Positions 1 through 6,678 of a stretch of DNA of 8,848 bases are shown piece by piece; position 1 is the stretch's first letter, and the number at the start of each line of letters is the position of its first letter. The notes under the pieces are model-generated. The model made no database searches. It was given only the letters and a program-made list of their open reading frames with translations, and was not told the DNA's origin. The position numbers and the translations under genes were made by a program. Source of the DNA: Desulfoplanes sp. (lineage in GTDB: Bacteria; Desulfobacterota; Desulfovibrionia; Desulfovibrionales; Desulfomicrobiaceae); assembly GCA_028708105.1 (NCBI GenBank), contig JAQVZR010000050.1, forward strand, positions 1 through 8,848, given 5' to 3'.

Positions 1-1
1 G

Positions 2-14
2 AGGGGCAACCCCT
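2..14 (-). terminator. Possible start of a terminator hairpin after hypB
   Basis: Just past the hypB stop there is a 5-bp perfect GC-rich stem (AGGGG/CCCCT) with a 3-base loop. The window ends here, so a following U-tract cannot be seen. It may be the transcription terminator of the hyp unit or a chance hairpin. Confidence 0.3.
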
Positions 15-15
15 G

Positions 16-675
16 CTATTTATTTTTTTTGGCAATGACTTCCTTGCGCAGCCAATCGTACCACGGGTCCATGCCTTCCCCTGTGCGTGCGGATAAGGGA
101 AAGACCTTGATGTTATTGTTTAATTGTTTTGCAAATCGCGTGGCCCGTTCGAGGCTGAAATCAACATAGGGGAGCAGATCTATTTTGTTTAAGATCATGA
201 CTTCGGATTCAGCAAACATGAGGGGATATTTTTCCGGTTTGTCATCACCCTCGGCAACACTGAGGATGGTAATCTTATAATCTTCGCCCACTTCGAATTC
301 AGCAGGACAGACAAGATTTCCGACATTTTCGACAAACAAAATATCCGTTGTATCAAGATTCAGCTGATTACAGGCCTGCAGGACCATGGAACTGTCCAGA
401 TGGCAGCCCCCATCGGTATTTATCTGGATGGCCTGGGCGCCTGTTGCTGCAACCCGTCGGGCATCGTTTGATGTCATGACATCGCCTTCGATGACCGCCA
501 TGGTGAATTCTTCCTTTAAATCCGTCAGGGTGCGTTCAAGCAGAGTCGTCTTGCCCGAACCGGGAGAACTCATCAGGTTCAGGGAAAGAATTTTCATTTG
601 CAGGAGCATGTTCCTGATCTGCTCTGAGATCCGATCATTGGCTTCCAGAATATTTCTGATAACAGGTATGTCCAT
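16..675 (-). CDS. hypB: Hydrogenase nickel incorporation GTPase HypB
   Basis: HypB is a cytoplasmic GTPase of the SIMIBI class. With HypA it inserts nickel into the large subunit of NiFe hydrogenases after the Fe(CN)2CO centre is built. The 219-residue protein has the P-loop SSPGSGKTT at 36-44 and the guanine-specificity motif NKID in the C-terminal half. The G-domain metal site is also visible: C91-H92 (GGCHLD) and C123 (GNLVCP), matching the bridging Cys/His/Cys ligands known in the family. The N-terminus lacks both the CxxCGC nickel motif and the His-rich stretch of some HypBs, so this is the short form, in which only the dimer-interface metal site is expected. The start is supported by AAGGAGAGG about 6 nt upstream. 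hypA lies 116 nt upstream on the same strand, which fits the usual hypA-hypB order. Length and motifs are normal and nothing looks broken. Confidence 0.96.
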   Translation of the reverse strand: MDIPVIRNILEANDRISEQIRNMLLQMKILSLNLMSSPGSGKTTLLERTLTDLKEEFTMAVIEGDVMTSNDARRVAATGAQAIQINTDGGCHLDSSMVLQACNQLNLDTTDILFVENVGNLVCPAEFEVGEDYKITILSVAEGDDKPEKYPLMFAESEVMILNKIDLLPYVDFSLERATRFAKQLNNNIKVFPLSARTGEGMDPWYDWLRKEVIAKKNK

Positions 676-758
676 GGTGGGGCCTCTCCTTACGGGGCTG
701 ATGGGGATGGTACAATTTGGCAGAGATGATGCTTATTTCTTTGGGTCGCGGGTCTTCT

Positions 759-790
759 CTCCGGCTCTACTTTTAGCAGGTGGAGCGGAG
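759..790 (-). repeat. Inverted repeat between hypA and hypB
   Basis: CTCCGGCTC and GAGCGGAG form an 8-bp stem with one bulged G and a 15-nt loop, starting 1 nt after the hypA stop. There is no U-tract after it, so it is not a classical terminator. It could stabilise the hypA 3' end or tune hypB expression. The rest of the 116-nt gap holds only the hypB ribosome binding site. Confidence 0.3.
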
Positions 791-791
791 A

Positions 792-1145
792 TTATTCAGC
801 CTCAATGCTCTCGATATACAGTTCTTTACCGGTAAGTATTTCATGGCCGAATTCACATCCGCATTCCGGGCAGGTCATAAGATAGATATCTTCTTCATCC
901 GGAGAAAATTCAATCTTGCACTGGCGACATCTGACGCGGATGGGAATTTCTTTCATCGTAAATGTCGCCCCCGCCAAAGGAGTGTCAATGGTCAGGGCGG
1001 TGAAGGCCATGTCCAGGGCTTCCGGTACAACCGTAGCCAATTTTCCGTGGACGACGGTGACAGACAGAAGCTTGGTAACATTATTCTTAACCATTTCATC
1101 CTTGATGATATCAAGGATTCCTTCGGCAATGGAAAGTTCGTGCAT
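792..1145 (-). CDS. hypA: Hydrogenase/urease nickel metallochaperone HypA
   Basis: HypA is a small cytoplasmic nickel metallochaperone that passes Ni(II) to the NiFe-hydrogenase large subunit together with HypB. The 117-residue length is typical. The N-terminal MHEL gives the nickel ligands His2 and Glu3. The zinc loop has two CxxC pairs, C73/C76 (CRQC) and C92/C95 (CPEC), the standard structural Zn site. C97 is an extra cysteine next to the second pair. The start is fixed by the obligatory Met-His and by a GGAG ribosome binding site 5 nt upstream. It sits between the amrS-like gene and hypB, all on the minus strand. No hydrogenase structural gene is visible in the window. No urease gene is nearby, so a hydrogenase client is the better inference. 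Confidence 0.96.
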   Translation of the reverse strand: MHELSIAEGILDIIKDEMVKNNVTKLLSVTVVHGKLATVVPEALDMAFTALTIDTPLAGATFTMKEIPIRVRCRQCKIEFSPDEEDIYLMTCPECGCEFGHEILTGKELYIESIEAE

Positions 1146-1331
1146 GGATAACTCCGGTAAGTATGGTTACTGAACTGGGCACAAATAGTTTCTTTTTGTT
1201 GAAGAAACAAGGTTTTTTTCCCAAGTCGGAAAGCACGTTGGATGTGCACGCTGCCTAAAGTGGGGTGCATGGAAATCAGGCCATAGCTCTGGGTGATTTT
1301 TGTGGAACCAGGGCCGATGATGCAGAGGGTG
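1146..1331 (-). other. Gap between amrS-like gene and hypA, no confident gene
   Basis: These 186 nt carry the hypA ribosome binding site but no promoter that I can defend. An A/T-rich hairpin (7-bp stem GTTTCTT/AAGAAAC, 1188-1208) is followed on the plus strand by a run of seven T, so it would work as a terminator only in the plus direction. One minus-strand frame stays open across the whole gap and encodes a segment reading CIIGPGST. It has no start codon of its own with a good ribosome binding site. It may be a gene remnant or chance. Confidence 0.3.
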
Positions 1332-2345
1332 TTAGGCGTATACGCCCCTGATTGTCTGCTCACATAAGGGGCATATGCCCTCTGTCATATTTTGGGACAC
1401 GACGTGGAATCCATTGCGTTCTATGCACAATGCCCCGCATGTCGGACAATAGGTGTTTTCATCTCCCGTCCCCGGGATATTTCCTTCATATACATGTGCA
1501 AGGCCTCTCTCTTTCCCGATTGATCTGGCCCGGTGCAGGGTTGCTGCCGGAGTTCGGCCTCTGTCGGTCATGAGGTAGGTGGGGTAAAACTGGGTGACAT
1601 GCCAGGGAATTTCCGGGTCCACGGATGCGATGAAATCGGCTATTTTTTGTAGCTCTTCGTCGCTGTCATTAAGGCCCGGAATAACCAATGTGGTCACTTC
1701 AACCCAGACGCCCCTGTCGTGCATTATCTGTACACTTTGAAGAACAGGGGCTAGCCGGGCCTGACAGATATCCCTGTAAAAAATGTCGCTGAATGCCTTG
1801 ATGTCGATATTGATCGCATCAAGGTGCGGGCAGATGAAGTCCATGGCTTCGGGCGTCAGGTAGCCGTTGCTTACGAACACGTTTTTTAGGCCATTTTCTT
1901 TGGCCAGGAGTGCGGTGTCATGTGCAAATTCCATGAAGACCGTTGGCTCGTTATAGGTATAGGCGATACTTTTGCATCCGGTTTCAAGGGCACGAGCAAC
2001 GAGTTCTCGCGGGGTTCTTGTCTTTCCGACAATGGCTCCATGGTGTTCTTGGGGATACTGGGATATGTCTGCATTCTGGCAATGTCTGCAGTGAAAGTTG
2101 CAGCCAACAGTCCCTACGGAATAGGCCTTTGATCCCGGAAAAAAATGAAACAAAGGCTTTTTTTCAATGGGATCAACCTGCTCGGCGATAATTTTTCCGT
2201 AGTTCAGAGAAAAAAGCGTGCCGTCCCGATTTTCTCGCACACCGCATAACCCTCTTTGGTTGTTTGCGATACTGCAGCGGTGGGCACAGAGGGTGCATCG
2301 GACCTTGGTGTCAGGACGTTTTTCATAACATTGTGCTTCATACAT
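1332..2345 (-). CDS. amrS: AmmeMemoRadiSam-family radical SAM enzyme
   Basis: This is a radical SAM protein of the PflA-like group that normally accompanies Memo and AMMECR1 homologues (AmmeMemoRadiSam system). I do not assign a reaction. The [4Fe-4S] cluster motif CxxxCxxC is at C82, C86 and C89, after the family-typical GTVGCNF. N-terminal cysteines C17, C20, C24 and C34 form a conserved zinc- or iron-sulfur-type knuckle. The C-terminus has two further CPxC pairs (C300/C303 and C325/C328), rubredoxin-like. The YTYNEPTVF segment, the NIDIKAF segment and a VIPGLND motif are typical of the TIM-barrel core. The frame is open to 2456, but I chose the ATG at 2345 because a strong GAGGAGG lies 6 nt before it and the extra 37 residues look non-coding. 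The result is 337 residues, normal for the family. It precedes hypA and hypB. Neither Memo nor AMMECR1 is in the window. Confidence 0.9.
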   Translation of the reverse strand: MYEAQCYEKRPDTKVRCTLCAHRCSIANNQRGLCGVRENRDGTLFSLNYGKIIAEQVDPIEKKPLFHFFPGSKAYSVGTVGCNFHCRHCQNADISQYPQEHHGAIVGKTRTPRELVARALETGCKSIAYTYNEPTVFMEFAHDTALLAKENGLKNVFVSNGYLTPEAMDFICPHLDAINIDIKAFSDIFYRDICQARLAPVLQSVQIMHDRGVWVEVTTLVIPGLNDSDEELQKIADFIASVDPEIPWHVTQFYPTYLMTDRGRTPAATLHRARSIGKERGLAHVYEGNIPGTGDENTYCPTCGALCIERNGFHVVSQNMTEGICPLCEQTIRGVYA

Positions 2346-2480
2346 GGCTGCCTCCTCTGTGAACATGGAATGGTTGTGGAACAGTGAAAGATTGAGAACA
2401 AAATAGCATCGAAAGAGAGGATTGAAAAGCAATGCTTTTGCTCTGAAACAATACATGTAACCCGTGCATGCTAAATATGC

Positions 2481-2518
2481 AAAGAGCCGATGCAGGATAT
2501 TTCCTGTATCGGCTCTTT
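2481..2518 (-). terminator. Strong hairpin terminator after the lectin-repeat gene
   Basis: A near-perfect inverted repeat with 17-nt arms starting AAAGAGCCGAT, one mismatch (G opposite T), and a 4-nt loop. On the minus strand the stem ends in GGCTCTTT followed by an A/T-rich stretch, which fits a Rho-independent terminator, although the U-run is short. The symmetric A/T ends mean it could work both ways. It lies 43 nt past the stop of the secreted repeat protein and about 135 nt before amrS, so it should separate the two units. Confidence 0.75.
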
Positions 2519-2525
2519 GGCGTGT

Positions 2526-2555
2526 GCTATGGATGGCTATGAATAGCTATGGACG
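2526..2555. repeat. Three 10-bp tandem repeats
   Basis: Three consecutive 10-base units, each beginning GCTATG (GCTATGGATG, GCTATGAATA, GCTATGGACG on the plus strand). They lie in the 3' untranslated stretch between the stop at 2562 and the terminator hairpin. No function is evident. The 10-bp phase may be only slippage. Confidence 0.6.
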
Positions 2556-2561
2556 GTTTTG

Positions 2562-4583
2562 TTATTTTTCGAAGACAATATATCCAGCATTTTCTGCCGT
2601 GTGGCCTGTTTCGTTGTCAGCGGACTGTTCTTCCTCGACCATGAGTGAGACATCCTGGTCTGACAACGAATCGAAACGTAATGAGGACGGATCCAGCCCT
2701 GCATAGGTCTGTAGGCTCCCCATAAATATGGGAGTGGCGTCAAAGGCTGTATCGAAGCTGAAGGTGTTGAATGTCTGATCCACAATTTGTCCTGTGGTTC
2801 CGACCTCGTAGCGATGCCCGTCGCATGTTCCTGAAGATTTTTCCCATGCTATATAGGAAAGGGTTTCAGCAAGGTGCTTCTGGTCACTTTTTTCCTGTTC
2901 CTGCATGCCTGTTTCAAATCCAGTCCGGGAGATGTTTTTGATCCTGGTGGCCACGGCTGAAGTGTCGTTCGTGCTTGTAATACATGCCAGAACAACGGGG
3001 ACGCTTGGGAGTTCTTCTATGAACGTGGTGGCCCCGAAACTATTTGTTTTGGATGTGGTGACCGTACCGGCGCAGATCCGTGTACCATCCTGCAGGGTGT
3101 GCATGCCGCGTTCGGCAACAATATACCCCAGGGTTTCCTCTGCATGCGGGCCATCAAGATAATCCCACTCTTGAACCCTGATTTCAAATCCGTCAGGGGA
3201 TACGTTCCGGATGCGGATGGTTGAAGGGTCTGTTCCGGCGTAGGAAAGCCCGCTGGCGATCACGACCGGATCTGTATACGTCTTGCTAAAATGGATCGTT
3301 TTCCAGTTATTATCGGCGGTTATTTCCCCTAGTTCCATGGAGGCAGTATCGATATTTGACGTACCATCATCCGGTGTCGTGGTTCCCGTGTCATCGTCTG
3401 TGGACGTATCTGAAGTTGTGTCTACGTTTGCTGAACCGATACTGAAAGCCAGGTAGCCGATGTTTTCATTCGCATGCTCCATTTCTGGATCAAGGGATTT
3501 TTCCTCATAGGCCCGAAGATCAAAGGAGGAATTGGTTTTGTTTGTATAACGAAGGGTTGCTGGGTCCTGCCCGTTATATGTCTGCATCTCAGCCAGTAGA
3601 ACGGGAGTATCCTCAAAGTTGGAATCCAGCTGTATGGTCTGGAATTCATCGGCAATGAGATCTTGGGGATTTTTTACGTCAAAGGAAATGTTGCCAATGG
3701 AACCTTCCGATTCTTCCCAGGCGATGTACATGATGGTCTCTGTAGCATGAGCCTGATTACCCGTTTCCTGTTCCTGCATGCAATATTCAAAACCGTCGGC
3801 AGTGATATTCTGTATCCGTCCCGTAACCCCGTCCTCACCCGCTACAGTGGCGATACTGGTTATGATAACCGGTTTTGTGTTTAAGGATGTTGTAAACGCG
3901 ATTTTCTCAAAAGAGGTTGTTGTGTTTGTTGTGAATATACCCGCATTGATTCGGGTTCCGTCGGGCAGGACGTGTGTTCCCTTCTCAATGACAATATAAC
4001 CTATTTTTTCAACCGCATGTTCCCCGTCAAGATAATCCCATTCCTGTACTCTGATATCAAAACCCGTGGGGCTGACATTGCGCAGTCTGATAACAGAGGG
4101 ATCCGTTCCATCAAAACTGAGCAGGTTGGCTACGACAACCGGGTTACTGAATGTCTGGTCGAATTGGACATGTGTCCAGTTGTGATCTGTAGAAACTTCA
4201 CCTGTTTCAAGAGCGATCGTCCCCTCCTGAGCTGGTTCTGGTTCCGGTTCCTGGGTTGATGGAACCGGGGCTGGAACTGTATAGGAAATTTCTTCGGAAA
4301 AATCGCTTTCCGTTCCATAGATGTCATAGGCTGTTGCTGCGAAATAATAAGTTTTGCCTTCTTCAAGGTTAGCCATTGTGTGGCGGGTGTTTTCACCGAC
4401 ATCGTCAATGATTGTGTAGTCGTAACTCGTTTCTCCGCAATAGCCCCGGTATCCGGCCAGGGTATCTTCTGCGTTTTGATTCCAGCTCATCGTCACGGTT
4501 GCTGCATGTGCTGACAATGTTTGTACGACAATGAGGGCACAAAACCACATATACATGCGTGCGTGTTTGGAAAATAACGACAT
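2562..4583 (-). CDS. Secreted FnIII protein with six H-lectin-like repeats
   Basis: A 673-residue exported protein, probably an extracellular adhesive or matrix protein (inference). Residues 1-27 form a signal peptide (basic start, hydrophobic 11-23, AHA cleavage site). Residues 29-104 resemble a fibronectin type III domain with a typical GKTYYFAATAYD strand. A Pro/Glu linker (105-121) follows. Residues 123-385 and 414-673 are two tandem modules of about 260 residues, joined by a Thr/Asp-rich linker. Each module has three repeats of about 90 residues resembling H-type lectin domains (PVVVA strand, GxDPSxxRxRN, GFxIRVQEWDY). All six repeats keep H-x-x-E followed by a Y-[IL]-[VA] strand, at His 189, 279, 370, 480, 570 and 661. 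I see no PEP-CTERM, LPXTG or membrane anchor at the C-terminus, so release or non-covalent attachment is likely. The frame is open to 4799, but the ATG at 4583 follows GGAGG by 7 nt and starts the signal peptide. A sigma-54 promoter lies about 170 nt upstream. Sugar binding is unproven. Confidence 0.88.
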   Translation of the reverse strand: MSLFSKHARMYMWFCALIVVQTLSAHAATVTMSWNQNAEDTLAGYRGYCGETSYDYTIIDDVGENTRHTMANLEEGKTYYFAATAYDIYGTESDFSEEISYTVPAPVPSTQEPEPEPAQEGTIALETGEVSTDHNWTHVQFDQTFSNPVVVANLLSFDGTDPSVIRLRNVSPTGFDIRVQEWDYLDGEHAVEKIGYIVIEKGTHVLPDGTRINAGIFTTNTTTSFEKIAFTTSLNTKPVIITSIATVAGEDGVTGRIQNITADGFEYCMQEQETGNQAHATETIMYIAWEESEGSIGNISFDVKNPQDLIADEFQTIQLDSNFEDTPVLLAEMQTYNGQDPATLRYTNKTNSSFDLRAYEEKSLDPEMEHANENIGYLAFSIGSANVDTTSDTSTDDDTGTTTPDDGTSNIDTASMELGEITADNNWKTIHFSKTYTDPVVIASGLSYAGTDPSTIRIRNVSPDGFEIRVQEWDYLDGPHAEETLGYIVAERGMHTLQDGTRICAGTVTTSKTNSFGATTFIEELPSVPVVLACITSTNDTSAVATRIKNISRTGFETGMQEQEKSDQKHLAETLSYIAWEKSSGTCDGHRYEVGTTGQIVDQTFNTFSFDTAFDATPIFMGSLQTYAGLDPSSLRFDSLSDQDVSLMVEEEQSADNETGHTAENAGYIVFEK

Positions 4584-4751
4584 AAAACTGCCTCCGTTAA
4601 AAATAATGTTGAACCGGGAAATGCAGTCTGTCTGTGTGTGTTTGATCTGCCCCGGTGGCCCCACTGCCCTATTCGAACTGCACGATTGAACGTAGGCGGT
4701 AGCTTTGCGTCCCATTTTTTCAAGTGGTTTGCTTTTGCTGAATTGTGGGTA

Positions 4752-4767
4752 AGCAAGGTGGGGGCCA
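4752..4767 (-). promoter_or_regulatory. Sigma-54 (RpoN) -24/-12 promoter
   Basis: On the minus strand the sequence reads TGGCCCCCACCTTGCT. GG and GC are separated by exactly 10 bases, and the -24 TGGC and -12 TTGCT blocks match the consensus TGGCAC-N5-TTGCW at nearly every conserved base. Transcription would begin near 4741 and run into the secreted repeat protein, leaving a leader of about 158 nt. The divergent gene next door encodes a sigma-54 activator, which supports function. Confidence 0.75.
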
Positions 4768-4894
4768 TGCGGGGGATTGCGGTGGTGATAAAAAGGCAAA
4801 AAAAGGATACTATTTTTGAATATATGACTATTTTTTGTGCTTAGGAAAAGGAAGCAACATTTTTTTTGCGTACGGTCTTGGGGTGAGGGGGCGA

Positions 4895-4915
4895 ATTACC
4901 AACTTTGATTACCAA
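4895..4915. repeat. ATTACCAA direct repeat, candidate activator site
   Basis: The octamer ATTACCAA occurs at 4895-4902 and 4908-4915, 13 bp apart. A related TACCAAT lies at 5134-5140, just before the regulator gene. The pair is about 140-160 bp upstream of the -12 element of the sigma-54 promoter, a normal distance for an enhancer site bound by an activator. No protein-DNA link can be shown from sequence, and the repeat is short. Confidence 0.35.
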
Positions 4916-4944
4916 TACGTAAAAGACATGTCTGTGTGTAGAGG

Positions 4945-4977
4945 AAAAAGCGTTGTTACGAGCTGAGCCCGCTTTTT
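4945..4977. repeat. Inverted repeat in the divergent intergenic region
   Basis: AAAAAGCG and CGCTTTTT form an 8-bp stem around a 17-nt loop. With T-runs at the 3' end on both strands it resembles a bidirectional terminator, but no gene ends here. It could be an operator or a remnant. The rest of 4584-5107 shows no coding region I can support. Confidence 0.3.
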
Positions 4978-5107
4978 GCAAGATCTCGCGTGGAAGTGGA
5001 GGTGATGGACCCGCAGCTGTTCATGATAAAAAAGCCGCATTTTCCCCTGTGAGATCCGGGGGCGGTGGCGTGTCTCAGACGTTGTTTGTGCCAGAATAAT
5101 GTGAAAA

Positions 5108-5116
5108 TGATATAAG
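5108..5116 (+). promoter_or_regulatory. Possible extended -10 promoter of the activator gene
   Basis: TGATATAAG matches an extended -10 element (TGn plus a hexamer close to TATAAT), about 45 nt before the start codon. No good -35 hexamer sits at the right distance, which extended -10 promoters can tolerate. The evidence is weak. Confidence 0.3.
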
Positions 5117-5160
5117 TATCTGTTGTAAATATATACCAATCCGAGCAAATGAGGAGCGGG

Positions 5161-6543
5161 ATGGGTAGACTTTTAGTGATAGATCCTTCTCAGAAATGGG
5201 AAGCTTTTTTGCGCACATCCTTTGGCGAAGGGCATGATATCGATTATCATAGCTCGGGAGGTGCGTGGCTAACGTCACTTACCTGCGGCTATGATATTGT
5301 TTTAATGTGTTTTCAGAATCGTGGAAACAAGGATTTGGAGATGCTTAAGCAGATAAGGGAACAGGTGCCGCATACTCCTGTCGTTGTTCTTGGCCAGCAT
5401 TTCGAAACCGATAGTATTGTTCAGGCCGTCAAGGAGGGGGCTTTTGATGTTGTGCCTCTCCCTGCCTCCGAGGAAAAAATGAGGCTCGTGCTTACACGAG
5501 CCCTTGAACACCGGCAGATCCGGGATGAAATAGATTATTTGCGTCATGATCAAGGATTCGTTTATGATTTTGATAAGATCGTCGCCGAAAGCGCGGTTAT
5601 GCGCAGCGTTTTGCATACCTTGAAAAAGTTTTCCATGACCGATGCGACTATTCTTATGACCGGAGAAACTGGAACAGGAAAAAGTTTTTTATCGGGTTCA
5701 GTCCATTTCAACAGCAGGCGTAAAAATAAATCTTTTATCACTATCAATTGTGCCAATATACCGGAAACATTGCTTGAAAGCGAACTTTTCGGGCATGAAA
5801 AGGGGGCTTTTACCGGCGCGGACAAGATGCGTGTGGGGCGATTAGAGCAGGGCAACGGGGGTACAGTTTTTCTGGACGAAATAGGAGAAATGGTTCCTTC
5901 GCTGCAGTCCAAGATGCTGCGGGTTCTCGAAGAAAAAAGTTTTGAGCGCTTGGGAGGAAACAGAACCATTGTATTTGATGTGCGGATTATTGCAGCAACC
6001 AACCGTGATCTGGAAACTCTGGTTGCCGAAGGAACGTTCAGGGAAGATTTGTATTACAGAATTAATGTGCTGCGCATCCATCTTCCCCCTTTACGTGAAA
6101 GGCGTAAATGCATTGTGCCCCTGGCAAAGTATATCCTGGACAAGGTGAGCCGTGATCTCAAGAAAAAGATCTTTGGCTTTGAGCCTTCGGTTCTTGAATC
6201 TTTTTTGCAGTACGCGTGGCCGGGAAATTTGAGACAATTGAAAAATGTTATCGAAAGGGCTGCTATCCTGGAGGAATCTGATGCGATATCTGGTGAAAAT
6301 ATTGTGCTTTCCGAAAAATCTTACGGGACGGTGGTTGCTGCCGGGGACAGGAGTCTGCTCAGTGACTATTCCCGGTCAATCTCTTTGGAGCATCAGGAAC
6401 GGGCGATGATTTTGTTGGCCCTGCGGGGAAACGACTGGGTGCAAAAAGAAGCGGCCAAGAGGTTGGGGGTGAGCCCACGCGCTTTGAATTATAAAATCAA
6501 AAAATTCGGGATTACCTACAAGGGATGGCGAAAACACAGGTAA
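5161..6543 (+). CDS. Sigma-54 activator with degenerate receiver domain
   Basis: An NtrC-like bacterial enhancer-binding protein of 460 residues that would open sigma-54 promoters by ATP hydrolysis. Residues 2-118 have the receiver (REC) layout, but the catalytic set is gone. The acidic pair is reduced to D8-P, the phosphoacceptor Asp is C50 (DIVLMC), the Thr/Ser is G78 (VVVLG), and the Lys is L100 (DVVPLP). The AAA+ domain (about 140-370) is intact: Walker A GETGTGKS (168-175), the sigma-54-contacting GAFTGA loop (215-220), Walker B GGTVFLDE, sensor I AATNRDL, FREDLYYR, and WPGNLRQLKN. A Fis-type helix-turn-helix lies at 429-450. An ATG at 5149 is also possible, but the AGGAG at 5152-5156 fits the ATG at 5161. 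The divergent neighbour has a sigma-54 promoter and is the obvious target. Its position beside EPS genes recalls PrsR of PEP-CTERM clusters, but I cannot claim orthology. Confidence 0.92.
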   Translation: MGRLLVIDPSQKWEAFLRTSFGEGHDIDYHSSGGAWLTSLTCGYDIVLMCFQNRGNKDLEMLKQIREQVPHTPVVVLGQHFETDSIVQAVKEGAFDVVPLPASEEKMRLVLTRALEHRQIRDEIDYLRHDQGFVYDFDKIVAESAVMRSVLHTLKKFSMTDATILMTGETGTGKSFLSGSVHFNSRRKNKSFITINCANIPETLLESELFGHEKGAFTGADKMRVGRLEQGNGGTVFLDEIGEMVPSLQSKMLRVLEEKSFERLGGNRTIVFDVRIIAATNRDLETLVAEGTFREDLYYRINVLRIHLPPLRERRKCIVPLAKYILDKVSRDLKKKIFGFEPSVLESFLQYAWPGNLRQLKNVIERAAILEESDAISGENIVLSEKSYGTVVAAGDRSLLSDYSRSISLEHQERAMILLALRGNDWVQKEAAKRLGVSPRALNYKIKKFGITYKGWRKHR

Positions 6544-6678
6544 GGAGTGTTGTCTGGAGGGTCATGCCGGACATGCAGAGATAGAGGAACGAGGTGTAAC
6601 ATTTTACGGAGTTCGTTGCGGAGCTGCCTGATATGGGCTGGTCGTGCCTGGGGCTGAAAGTGCTGCCGTACAGAATGC
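6544..6678. other. Convergent gap without a clear terminator
   Basis: The activator and the ATPase gene run towards each other across 135 nt. I find no stable hairpin with a U-tract, only a 4-bp CATG/CATG stem near 6563-6575. Termination here may be Rho-dependent. Confidence 0.4.

Noticed and set aside
386..835. Plus-strand open frame of 149 codons across hypB
   Set aside because: It lies antisense to hypB and into the hypA-hypB gap, has no ribosome binding site and no recognisable motif. hypB is certain, so this is a shadow.
2346..2456. N-terminal extension of the radical SAM protein
   Set aside because: The extra 37 residues have no family similarity, and the strong GAGGAGG sits before the ATG at 2345.
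2562..2650. PEP-CTERM sorting signal at the end of the secreted protein
   Set aside because: The protein ends in a beta-type repeat (AGYIVFEK) with no PEP motif, membrane helix or basic tail, so exosortase sorting is not supported.
4584..4799. N-terminal extension of the secreted repeat protein
   Set aside because: The frame is open, but it has no signal-peptide logic, contains the sigma-54 promoter and predicted start site, and the internal ATG has a good ribosome binding site and starts a clear signal peptide.
5001..5014. Second GG-N10-GC on the plus strand, possible sigma-54 promoter for the activator
   Set aside because: Spacing fits, but the blocks read AGGTGA and CCCGCA, lacking the -24 TGGC and -12 TTGC matches.
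4909..5148. Minus-strand open frame of 79 codons in the divergent gap
   Set aside because: Its composition is unlike a protein, it has no ribosome binding site, and it overlaps the candidate regulatory sites.
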